NCBI GenBank assembly: GCA_911728435.2
Contig: OU452209.1
Span: forward strand, 10,274,869-10,338,868
Direction: 5' to 3'
DNA: 64,000 nt
Source of the DNA: Apoderus coryli
Taxonomy: Eukaryota; Arthropoda; Insecta; Coleoptera; Attelabidae
Shown: positions 22,220 through 31,744 of the stretch, in pieces
How positions within the stretch are numbered: position 1 is the stretch's first letter
How the letters are laid out: every line of letters begins with the position of its first letter
Program-made: the position numbers and the translations under genes
Notes under the pieces: model-generated
Seen by the model: only the letters and a program-made list of their open reading frames with translations
Told to the model about the DNA's origin: nothing
Databases searched by the model: none

Positions 22220-23460
22220 AACTAATCTGATACAAAAAATTTTTTAATTCATATGGTTCCAATTTTACTAACATTTCAGATATTTCTCGTTTATAAACTT
22301 TAAGATTCTGAATTGTCTTAATTCTGTGAGGTAATTTGTTGAAAAGCCTGATGCTGACATATAATGCATTTTTTTCAAATAAACACAACCTGTGTGTAGG
22401 TAAATAATTGTAGTCAATATTCTTGTATTGTGCAAATGGTTAATTATATAACGGTTCTATTTTTTTTTGTATTTGAAGTTAAAAAGTAGACATTCATAAA
22501 CATATAATGCTACTGTTAATAATAATAATGCCTTTATTTTTTTTAATTGTGAATTACAAGAATACTATTAGAAATGATTATATGAATATTCACATGAAAG
22601 TCGTGGCGAAGTTCAACCGTGTTGCTCTTCCACTTAACTACCACTGCACTTCTGAAATTAACCAAAAAAAAAAAAATTACTCACTTATTACTATATTTAT
22701 CAGTATGATGTACAATCAAAACCAAAAACTTCAAGTATTCATTTGCTACATCTATTGTTCTTCCTTAGAACATCATACCGTATTTTAATTTACTGATGAA
22801 CCACACATACTATAAAGATCTTAAGGTATTATATGACACATATTTTTTAACCACCCGAAGGCTGTATAAAATTGTATTTACTTTTTTTGGCTATTTCAAA
22901 GATATGATCTGATGATGTTAGCTTTGAATCAATATTTAACCCCAGGCGTTCTATTACTTGATAAAATCACAAGTCTAAACTGTCCATAAAAATGTTACTA
23001 TGACTTGTTAGGAATTGAATAAATTGGGTTTTTCCAGCATTTAATATCATTTTATTTGTTCTCATCCATTCCTGTATCCGTTTCAGTACTAAATCAATTT
23101 CTTCTGAGAGCCTTGATTTTGTAATAGGAACTATCAGTAACGAAATGTCATCGGCGTAGTTAATAACTGAATGTTCACTGTTATTAAGGATCTTGCACAA
23201 GTAATTTATAAATATATTAAATATCAGTGGCCCTAATATGCTGCCCTGTGGTACTCCCATTTTTATATTCTTAAAGGTAATCTGAACATACATCTTTATA
23301 GTTCTTTTATTTTAACTGCCTGCTGTCTGTTATCTAAATAAGAGTTAAACATTTTCCGGGTATATCTGTTATTCTGTATGTTCTTAACTTTTTTAATAAT
23401 ATAGTTGGGTCTATGCTTTCACTTAAACTATATCCTACGACATCTCTGAGAAAATTTGCA
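22220..23460 (-). mobile_element. LINE-E relic (copy 1)
   Basis: Minus-strand LINE fragment. RT palm at 23293-22967 has GVPQGSILGPLIFNIFINYL, YADDISLL and WMRTNKMILNAGKTQF. Further along the minus strand, 22380-22250 encodes a C-terminal tail, LFNKLPHRIKTIQNLKVYK. Stops and gaps break the frame. The 5' end stops abruptly at 23460 beside a transposase relic. Duplicate in copy 2 at 42760-46070, split there by two later insertions. CR1/Jockey-group by motif style. Confidence 0.8.
22967..23293 (-). pseudogene. LINE-E reverse transcriptase palm fragment
   Basis: About 108 codons covering the RT B and catalytic boxes (GVPQGSILGP, INYADDISLL) and LVLKRIQEWMRTNK. Truncated both sides. Nearly identical to 45652-45978. 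Confidence 0.85.
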
Positions 23461-23461
23461 G

Positions 23462-23692
23462 TGGAGTCTGGATTTTCTAAAAGCGATCGATTATTATATC
23501 TGGGAGATGACCAAAAATGAAGTGTACAGCAGGCATTTGACCACTAAAGAGGACTGTATGCAAAGAGTTCGGAATGCATTTGCCAATTTGAGTTAACCAT
23601 CTATTCGGCGGGCAACACATGAGCAATTAATTTTGATATGTGAAAAGTGTTTAGAAGTTCAAGGTCAAAATTTTCAACATTTGTTAAAGTAA
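23462..23692 (+). pseudogene. mariner-superfamily transposase C-terminal relic
   Basis: 77-codon stretch: WSLDFLKAIDYYIWEM corresponds to the WSPDxxPLDYxLW block that carries the third catalytic aspartate, followed by KEDCMQRVRNAFANL, an internal stop, and a C-terminal FQHLLK like that of the intact transposase at 30052-31125. The upstream part is missing; 23693-24347 is probably its 3' flank, ending GAGGGACACCCGTTATA, which looks like a TIR end next to TA. Confidence 0.7.
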
Positions 23693-24361
23693 TTTTTTTA
23701 TGAGTTGACCTTAGATAAGTTTGTATCATACGTTCACGTTATTAGTTAATCAAATTCTTCACAGACTCGAAACTTTCCAAATTATGTATTATTAGTTTAG
23801 CAACTTTTGGTGATGGTTTATGTTTTACTGGGTATTTGGTAGCAAATGCTATCACACGTTCTTGTTATCACTCTGTCACAGTATCCATAAATAATAAACA
23901 AATTTAGATAGTATTCGTTAGTATAATTTATACGCCCGCCATGATTATTAATACTAATTAATATCTACAATTTGTCATAATTGTTGATTAGTTTTGTCAA
24001 GTGTCATTTATAAAAACAAATTGTTATTATTCCTTATTCTGAAAACGTCATTTTTGACATAAAATTTCAAATATTTCGAAAACGGCTGGCGATAGGTACA
24101 ACATAGTATGCATTAAATATATTTAGAATTACAAGGAGAATCCAAAAAAATATAATTTATATAGAGCCGTATTTGAAATAAGGAAGTTGACACCCATTTC
24201 CGGTATAACCGGAAGTGCTAGATTCTTGAAAGCATTTTAGCCGAATTGGTCCCGTCGACCTAAGTACTACACCAGAATTTCAGATTGTTCTACCGTGTAG
24301 TTTCTCCATAATCGATCGAATCTCTTCCCTGAGGGACACCCGTTATACTTAAGTATTAATT
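23693..24361. other. non-coding 3' flank of the transposase relic
   Basis: AT-rich; no coding signal. Terminal GGGACACCC near 24336-24344 beside TATA suggests a surviving transposon end; the matching 5' end is not in the window. Confidence 0.45.
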
Positions 24362-24373
24362 AATGATAATAAT

Positions 24374-25470
24374 AATAATAATAAAGTCTTTATTGCAAAA
24401 TAATAAATAAATATTTTGCAATGGGCGAAGTTGAAGTACAGACTTCCTCACTTAACCCCTTAGATAACAGATACAAACATATAAAAATGATAAACAACAA
24501 GATGAAACAGCATACTCTCCACAATACCGAAATTGAAAGAACAAATCAAACAAATAGTACAATCAGCAATCTTAAATCAAATGAAAAAAAAAAGTTGGTA
24601 TATTATTATTGGACAATCCCAAATTAAAAAAAAAACAAATCCATGGCATATCAACAAATAAATAGCACTGTCAATATAAATCAAACAAATTCGGCTATAG
24701 AATCATACATAGCATTCTTAAATCTAATACCTTTCAAAAACTTATAATTATGCGGTACCCTATTATAGATATTACATACATTGTAGGAGAATGATCTTTC
24801 AAACATAGCTGTGCAGTGACTTGGAGGTGATATAGTAAGCTTGCGACGAATATTCACATCATGAATAGAACCCCGAAATTTAATTTTGTTAAACAAATAA
24901 TCTGGAGTTTTTGTAGTTATAATTTTATTAAAGAAGACTAAGGACTGAAGAGCACGTCGTTCGTTCATCCTCAGCCACCCAATTTCACGAAGCTTAGCAC
25001 TGACGCCACGCTTACCCCTCCTAATTCCTTGTATGAGTCGAACACAGGCATTTTGCATTAACTGAATTCTTTTTTGGTCAATATCAGTCAGGCATGGGCC
25101 ATATATAGTATCGGCAAAATTAAAATGTGAAAGTACCAGTGAATCACACAAAAGTTTCTTAGTGCATTCACTAAGCAACCTTCTTCTGCTATACAGTAAT
25201 TTTAAGTTCATGAAAGCACGCCTAATACATTGGCTTACATGTTGGCTAAATCTTAAATGCGTGTCCAATATCAAACCCAAATTTCTCGCGAACTTTGCAC
25301 ATTTAAGTTTCACGTTATCCACGCTCAATTTAAACGAATCCGTATAGCGATTCCTGTGTGAACTTCTACCAAAAAGTAATAGTTCCGACTTAGTCGGATT
25401 TATTTGAAGGCAATGGGCATTAAATATTTCCACAAGCGAAGCCAAGTCAAGATCAGAATCAATTAACACC
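24374..25470 (-). mobile_element. LINE-F: 5'-truncated CR1/Jockey-type LINE
   Basis: Flanked by the 12-bp direct repeat AATGATAATAAT (24362-24373 and 25471-25482), the likely target-site duplication. The 3' end (low coordinate) is an AAT-repeat tail followed by AAAGTCTTTATTGC. Only the RT C-terminal part survives. Confidence 0.83.
24681..25470 (-). pseudogene. LINE-F RT C-terminal domain
   Basis: About 263 codons without stops: HCLQINPTKSELLLFG, LKCAKFARNLGLILDTHLRF, LLCDSLVLSHFNFADTIYGP, IQLMQNACVRLIQGIRRGKR and RRALQSLVFFNKII. These are the thumb and connection motifs after the YADD box; endonuclease and RT palm are lost to 5' truncation at 25470. The long open frame suggests a fairly recent insertion. 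Confidence 0.85.
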
Positions 25471-25563
25471 AATGATAATAATTTAACTGAGAAACATCAG
25501 TCAGAGCATACTACTCTTAACAAATAATATCAACATCAGCATTCACTCGCTAACGAGGATGAA

Positions 25564-25776
25564 TTATTCCAACTCAGGGATTTCTGTTGTGAACTCAAGA
25601 TGGCTAAACAGACCGATCCTCGAGCTGCAAACCTTGTCACAAAATTGACATACCCAATCACCACCATTTACCGGCTGTTGTAGGTGCGCTGCCCCATTGA
25701 TGCGTTCCCTCTCCTTTCGATGGTACGCCTCCATCTCCGTCGGGTCGTTCGCGATCTGCTCCCAGTTGTTCTTCAC
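25564..25776 (-). pseudogene. LINE-A C-terminal C2H2-like finger segment
   Basis: 70 codons: NNWEQIANDPTEMEAYHRKE, then WVCQFCDKVCSSRIGLFSHL, a single CX2C...H-type finger at the C-terminus of the LINE protein, followed by the stop. Only copy 2 shows this end, because copy 1 runs out of the window. Confidence 0.7.
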
Positions 25777-25991
25777 ATCCTTGTACCTCTTTTGCTGCCC
25801 TCCCTAATTTCGTGAGCCGATCTTAAGTTGTGAATAAAGGATTCTCTTGGGAAGGCGTTTCGTTGGCATGCGGATTATGTGGTCAGTCCAACGCAGCTGG
25901 TGCCTCACAATCATCGCTTCAATGCTAGTTGATTCAGCTTCCTCCAGAACGCTGATGTTTGTTCGTCGGTTCTGTTATTTGATTCCGAGAA

Positions 25992-26572
25992 TTATTCTAA
26001 AGCATCGTTGATGAGTGGTCCAAGACTCACAGCTATACGTAAGGGCAGGAACCACAATAGCACTATACACTCGCAACTTAGTTCCAACGTCGATGTTATG
26101 ATTATCGAAGACTCGCTCGTCGTCAGTCGGCTGAAAGATGAACTTGCCCATCTAATACGATGCTGAGTTTCATCATCGATATCTGCGTTCGCAGCGAGAA
26201 TGCTGCCGAGGTAAGAGAAACTCTCAATGTTCTGAAATCTGTCTCCGTTAACTCGAATATTTGGTGGGACAGCCACAGTGTTTGGTGCAGGCTGATAGAG
26301 AATCGTGTTTTCTTTATATTTAGTTCAAGCCCAATACTCCTGTATGCGCTGTTATTTAGTATATATTGAAGATCCTCTTCTGTATCAGCTAGGACAACGT
26401 TGTCTTCCGCGTACTGAAGCTCAATGACTGATTTGGATACGATCTTCGTCTCAGCTTGCAATCTATGAAGGTTGAAGAGTCCGCCGCCATCAAACCTGTA
26501 GACGATCTCTATTCCCCCCGGTAGCTCATCCTTCACAAGTTGAATGACCGTTCCCACAAACATCGAAAACAA
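25992..26572 (-). pseudogene. LINE-A RT palm/thumb fragments
   Basis: Two overlapping frames. 26572-26123 has MFVGTVIQLV, then YAEDNVVLADTEEDL, where the usual YADD is YAED, and GLELNIKKT; 26276-25992 has IRVNGDRFQNIESFSYLGSI and SSFSRL. The change of frame near 26250 is a frameshift, and YAED is a likely catalytic loss. Confidence 0.75.
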
Positions 26573-26847
26573 AATCGGTGCAATGACACAACCCTGCTTT
26601 ACGCCAGTTGTTATTAGAAAGGGTTCTTCCGGTCCGCTGCTCCTTTCATTTTATCGTGAAGGAGTCGAAGTATCCGGATGAATTTCTGGGGACATCCGGT
26701 CAGCTTCAATATCCTCCACAGAGCCTCACGGTTAAAAGAGTCGAACGCCTGGACAAGGTCTATAAAACCCATGTGTAGAGGACGATTTTGCTCCCATGAG
26801 TTCTCCTGTATTTGCCTGGCACTGAATATCATGTCGTTTGTACCCCT

Positions 26848-27404
26848 TGCACAGGAACTCTTTTTGTGCTCAGGTTGTTGGATTTTCGGCTGGGAGTTTC
26901 CAGAAATAAAAAGACCACAAGCTTCAGCTTTGAGGGATGTTGCTTATTGTTATTAACTTTCACACTAAAAAGTGCAACCGACATAAATATACGATAAATT
27001 ACAATCTTATAAACATTACGTACCTAAAAAGTGCTACCAAACTACCAGCCTCAATGATTCAACAAATCATCAAAAAACTAGAAAATGTTTAATGGTTTAC
27101 ACAATATTTTAGTGCTAATTTAAGAGAATGAACTTCTATTGGATGTTACTTATGAGAAACCCGTGATTGGAAAGAACTTGTCCATATGAAATTAAAGATA
27201 TATTTCGTTACAGTTATTTAAAGTAAAGAAGAAACATTTAGGTTTGGTCGCAACCAGCAATGCAGCAACAGGATATTGGGATTGCCTATAGGTAGGATTA
27301 TTTATTTAGTAATATTAGAGTGAAGGAGTTAGGATACAGGACGCGCACCAAATCCTCCACATATAAATACCATACCCAGAATCTAGCGGGTAGAGCTGGC
27401 TTCA
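26848..27404. mobile_element. unclassified ~560-bp insertion in LINE-A copy 2
   Basis: Absent from LINE-A copy 1. The sequence either side is a near duplicate (GTACCCCT at 26840-26847, GTACACCCT at 27405-27413), which suggests a 7-8-bp target duplication. No clear terminal inverted repeats, coding frame or tail. hAT-like target length, but the class is undecided. Confidence 0.55.
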
Positions 27405-28684
27405 GTACACCCTGTTGGGTCTGAAACCAAATTGTGTTTCCGGCAAGCACCCTTCCGAGAGTGGGAGAAGACGATTGGACAAAATTATTGGAAGAACCTT
27501 TCTGGCGATGGAGAGGAGTGAGATACCACGATAGTTTCCACATACGGACCTACCCCCTTTCTTAAATATAGTGACAATTGAGGCATCTCGCATTTCAGCA
27601 GGCACGGTTTCAGTGTTCCATATTTTGGTTATTAGAACATGAAAATGTTCCCATCTCACAGGTCCTCCTTCTTTAAAAAGCTCAGGAGATATACCATCAG
27701 AGCCAGCTCATTTTTTAAGTTGACGAATAGCTTTATCTACTTCTTGCAGAGAAGGTACATCTCCCAGGTGTTGCTGGGTGAGTCTACGTAGCAACCGATC
27801 GAGTGTTGCATTATCAACATTCGTGTCCCTGTTTAGTAGTTCCTGAAAATGTTCCTTCCACCGGGAGCCAATTGACGTGCAATCCCTTAGAAGTCGAGAG
27901 CCATCCTTGGTTTGAAGTGAGGTAAGACTCTGTACAGAGGGGCCGTAAATGGTCTTAGTGGCTTGGAAGAAGGCTCTGGTGTTGTTGCTGTCGGCTAGTT
28001 GTTGCATTTCGATCGATTTAGCCGTCCACCAGTGATTCTTCAGATATCGAGTTCTTCGTTGTACTTCAGACTTCGCCATTTGAAAGAGACGAGAGGAGAG
28101 AAAAAAAAAAAGACACCCTTTGCTCATGTTGAGTTGCGGACATTTTGCCAGGTGATGAATACTTTGCGCTTGTCTATTAGTCTTTGTGTCTCGTCATCAT
28201 TTTCGTCAAACGAATCCTGATTTTTTCGTCGCATATATCCTAGAGTCTCCTCACCAGCAGAGAGCACGGCGAATCTAAATAACGACCAAGTGTTCTTCAA
28301 TAGCATCCGGATATTCTTCCGGGAGCTTGTCCTGCAGGTTTTGTTGGAAACACAGTTTCGCTCGGTTGTCCTCTAGGCATTCGATGTTAAGCTTTCGCCT
28401 TAATTTCCTTACCTATTGTGGTCGTTTTGCATTGTAGAAGCCGTGTAGAATCACAGCCTTCTTGATTTTTTTATTTCTGATTCTTGGATATTAGTAAAGT
28501 TTAATATGCGATCAGCTTCCTGTATTCTATCCAATTATATTAGCGCATTAAAACAAAAGCAAAGTGTTTTTTTATTTCCGGAAGATGATAATTTAAAATA
28601 GAGAAGTGCGGTAGAAGTGTTGGTAAACCAGTATGACGTTTTTTCCATTGAAATAACTACTTATATATGAGCAAATTTTGTTTA

Positions 28685-29095
28685 AATTGATTTCCATGGT
28701 AGTATACAATCATAACCTCTTCACCAACTCGCCACCTCAGCATCAAATCCCCCAAAGACGCTTGTAAATTGACTGAGAACTAGTGCGTGTATCACAGTTG
28801 CACCATTCGGTCATCAGTTATCACAGCCAGTGATTACCGCTGAAAACTGTAAAATCACAGCCAACTATAGGAAAAAATCTTTGGTAGTTTTAAAGCATAC
28901 ATTAAGTAAGTAGAAGCGTATGCGTGTCTGAGAAACCACAATGCTGGAACCGCGAAGAGTTCATGATTATATATTCCAAGGGGTCCAATTGCTATTGAAC
29001 AAATAATTAATGGAATACGCTTGAAATTTATTATTTTAAATAAATAATTTAGAAGATATATGTAAGAAAAATATGACAATTGTATAGTCACCAAC
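28685..29095 (+). repeat. dispersed repeat family R, diverged copy (copy 2)
   Basis: Nearly identical to 8330-8785 except for a short deletion near 28738; contains TTCCAAGGGGTCCAATTGCT and AGAAGATATATGTAAG. Confidence 0.72.
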
Positions 29096-29171
29096 ATACA
29101 AATCCGTTTTATAATGCATGATTGCAGTTCTAGCAGGGACTATTTTATTCATATCATTATTGAACAAAGAG

Positions 29172-29339
29172 AAAGCATATTTATTAAATATTAATATGAC
29201 CAACGATTATACACGATTCAATTCTAAGATTTTCAAATCAACAAATAGGCACCAGTTTATTTATTATTTTAAAAATGTGAAAATTGAATCGTGTATAATT
29301 GTTGTGTCATATTAATATTTAATAAATATGCTTTCGAGA
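29172..29339. repeat. hairpin MITE-like element, copy 2
   Basis: Palindromic counterpart of 8853-9024. The right arm ends at GCTTTCGAGATA (29328-29339), exactly where LINE-C was inserted. Confidence 0.75.
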
Positions 29340-29482
29340 TAATAATAATAATAATAATAAAGTGATTTATTGTGTATAATAATTTACAAAAATTATTACA
29401 ACAAAGGGCATGAGATTTGGCTATAAAGCCACTCTTACACTCTCGCCCAATAGGAAACAAACAATAATAATATATATATATA

Positions 29483-29842
29483 CAGGGTGGTCCAACGAAA
29501 AGTTTGCACCTAGCTTTTCTCTTTTTTTTGTAGTCGAATGCGAAAATGCTCGGACACGTCGATTTTGCTTTTGAGGGGGACACATTTTAAACATATTTTT
29601 CGATCTGCGCCTTTAACCCCCTAGCGGGGGTGAGTAACAACCCTAAAATTTTAAATGGACAGAGGGGTCTAATGACATATCATTTGAAAGGACACAAAAT
29701 TGTCTTTCTAATGATACCCTATTTGTCGAATTTTACTAAAACAGTTAATACGAAAACGACTTTAAAGACATTAAGCCGATAATTTTGGTATTAATGAGAA
29801 ATACAAATAAGTTTTAATTATTACGACTGAAAACAACTACAA
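29483..29842 (+). repeat. left terminal inverted repeat
   Basis: About 360 bp, reverse complement of 31211-31569 with few mismatches; includes CCCCCTAGCGGGGGTGAGTA. Confidence 0.9.
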
Positions 29843-30051
29843 TCATTTCTAAATTATTTACTTTGAAGAAAAACGGGATTTCAAAAACACTATCTTATTT
29901 ATCAGAACTAAATTCCTCACTAATCGTTTGCGTTTTTTGTTGAAATAAAAACTGCAGATACGTGTAGGAAAAGAATTTACACCGTTTATTTTAGTCTTTT
30001 CATTGATTCAGTTTGGTTGCTTCTCAAGTTATTTTACTTTTACCGTACAAA

Positions 30052-31125
30052 ATGATTTATTCCATTCTAGAACGAGTTGAAATTGTTAAACTTTATTTTC
30101 AAAATAATAGTAGTGCTAGACTTACGGCTCGCTTATTTAATGAGAGACATCCCGATAAAAATGTGAATGATGTGTACGTTGGCAAGTTAGTTAAAAAGTT
30201 TGTAGATACCGGATCTGTCTGTAATGTAAAACACCAGCCGCAGAAACCGATCAGAAATGAAGCTGTGGAAGTCGCTGTTTTAGGGCATGTTGAAATGGAT
30301 CATAGTCAAAGTACCCGTCAACTAGCTGAAGCCTCAGGTGTCTCCCGTTCGTCCATAATACGAATTTTAAAAGCGTACAAATTTCATCCGTACAAAATCA
30401 AATTAGTACAGGAACTAAATGAGGATGATCCTGATAGAAGGCTGCAATTTTGTGAAGCAATGAGCCAGCGTTTAATTGAAGATCCGCAATTATTATTTAA
30501 CATTTGTTTTTCCGACGAATGCACATTTTATTTGAATGGAGCTGTAAATAGGCACAATTGCCGTTACTGGGATGACAGTAACCCACATTTATTCCGTGAG
30601 GTTCATACCCAGTATCCTCAAAAAATAAACGTCTGGTGTGGCATATTAGGAAATCATATTATAGGACCACTTTTTATTCCTGGAAATTTAACTGGTGAAG
30701 TGTACCTAAACATGCTTGAAGACACAATTGATCCTTTAATAACACAAATAATAGAAGATGACCAAAATCATACTGCTGATCGGCTTTATTTCCAGCAAGA
30801 TGGAGCACCTCCGCACTATGTGGCTCCTGTAAGACAGTTCTTAGATGACCGGTTCCCTGGACGGTGGATTGGAAGGAGGGGCCCAATTGAATGGCCTGCC
30901 AGGTCACCGGATTTATCGCCTTTAGACTTTTTTCTTTGGGGGCACTTAAAAAATAAATGTTTTGCCACGAAGCCCGAGTCCATAGAAGATCTTCGCCAAC
31001 GCATTACAGAAGAGTGCAGAAACATAACACCTGATATGCTACAAAATGTTAGAAATAGATTTGAACAAAATCTGTATTATTGTATGGAATCAAATGGGTC
31101 ACATTTTCAACATTTGTTAATGTAA
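30052..31125 (+). CDS. transposase, Tc1/mariner superfamily (DD41D-type spacing)
   Basis: 357 codons from the first ATG (30052); the frame is open upstream without ATG. The N-terminal half is a paired helix-turn-helix DNA-binding region (LERVEIVKLYFQN...; QSTRQLAEASGVSRSSIIRI). The catalytic domain has ICFSDECTFYLNG (first D), LYFQQDGAPPHY (second D) and RSPDLSPLDFFLWGHLKN (third D). I count 41 residues between the second and third aspartates, the spacing of the DD41D group. The C-terminus is GSHFQHLLM. No stop or frameshift. Cut-and-paste transposition acting on the long TIRs that flank it. Confidence 0.92.
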   Translation: MIYSILERVEIVKLYFQNNSSARLTARLFNERHPDKNVNDVYVGKLVKKFVDTGSVCNVKHQPQKPIRNEAVEVAVLGHVEMDHSQSTRQLAEASGVSRSSIIRILKAYKFHPYKIKLVQELNEDDPDRRLQFCEAMSQRLIEDPQLLFNICFSDECTFYLNGAVNRHNCRYWDDSNPHLFREVHTQYPQKINVWCGILGNHIIGPLFIPGNLTGEVYLNMLEDTIDPLITQIIEDDQNHTADRLYFQQDGAPPHYVAPVRQFLDDRFPGRWIGRRGPIEWPARSPDLSPLDFFLWGHLKNKCFATKPESIEDLRQRITEECRNITPDMLQNVRNRFEQNLYYCMESNGSHFQHLLM

Positions 31126-31210
31126 CGTTTTAATAAATCAATTTAACAGCTTGTTTACTTTTTTTACAAAGCAATGTTAAAACTAACAAACATTGGAATG
31201 TACTAACGAT

Positions 31211-31569
31211 TGCAGGTGTTTTCACTCGCAATAATTAAAACTTATTTGTATTTCTCATTAATACCAAAATTATCGGCTTAATGTCTTTAAAGTCGTTTTC
31301 GTATTAACTGTTTTAGTAAAATTCGACAAATAGGGTATCATTAGAAAGACAATTTTGTGTCCTTTCAAATGATATGTCATTAGACCCCTCTTTCCATTTA
31401 AAATTTTAGGGTTGTTACTCACCCCCGCTAGGGGGTTAAAGGCGCAGATCGAAAAATATGTTTAAAATGTGTCCCCCTCAAAAGCAAAATCGACGTGTCC
31501 GAGCATTTTCGCATTCGACTACAAAAAAAAGAGAAAAGCTAGGTGCAAACTTTTCGTTGGACCACCCTG
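31211..31569 (-). repeat. right terminal inverted repeat
   Basis: Reverse complement of 29483-29842, ends GGACCACCCTG next to TA. Confidence 0.9.
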
Positions 31570-31744
31570 TATATAAACAATAATAAGTAGCATTAAACAC
31601 TAAATCCAGCTGCAGATTACAAAGTATGAAAAAAAAAATAGATTGATTCTTAATTAGAAAAAAAAAAAAAAAACAAATTTTACATTTATAACAACTTAGA
31701 ACTACTCCAAAGAAATACATAATGCATAGGTATAATGTAATATG

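Larger units (their letters stand above)
25483..28500 (-). mobile_element. LINE-A copy 2
   Basis: Fuller copy of the element at the left edge. In minus order: linker (TWSLFRFAVLSAGEETLGYM at ~28300, KSEVQRRTRYLKNHWWTAKS), N-terminal RT (EMRDASIVTIFKKGG, NYRGISLLSIARKVLP), A-box FIDLVQAFDSFNREALW, thumb (RFQNIESFSYLGSI) and a C-terminal finger (CQFCDKVCSSRIGLFSH). Frameshifts and stops throughout, and a ~560-bp foreign insert at about 26848-27404. No endonuclease domain. The downstream neighbour (28500-29339) is shared with copy 1. Confidence 0.87.
29483..31569 (+). mobile_element. Tc1/mariner-superfamily transposon with ~360-bp TIRs and intact transposase
   Basis: 2087 bp flanked by TA, ends CAGGGTGGTCCAACG...CGTTGGACCACCCTG. 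TIRs (about 29483-29842 and 31211-31569) are very long and almost identical. One uninterrupted transposase gene fills the middle. Inserted in the 3' UTR of LINE-C. A complete, possibly recently active element. Confidence 0.93.

Noticed and set aside
22905..22940. CTGATGATG at 22909 (and the duplicate near 45595) as another hammerhead core
   Set aside because: No pairable stem II followed by GAAA, and no closing stem I; it is coding remnant of LINE-E.
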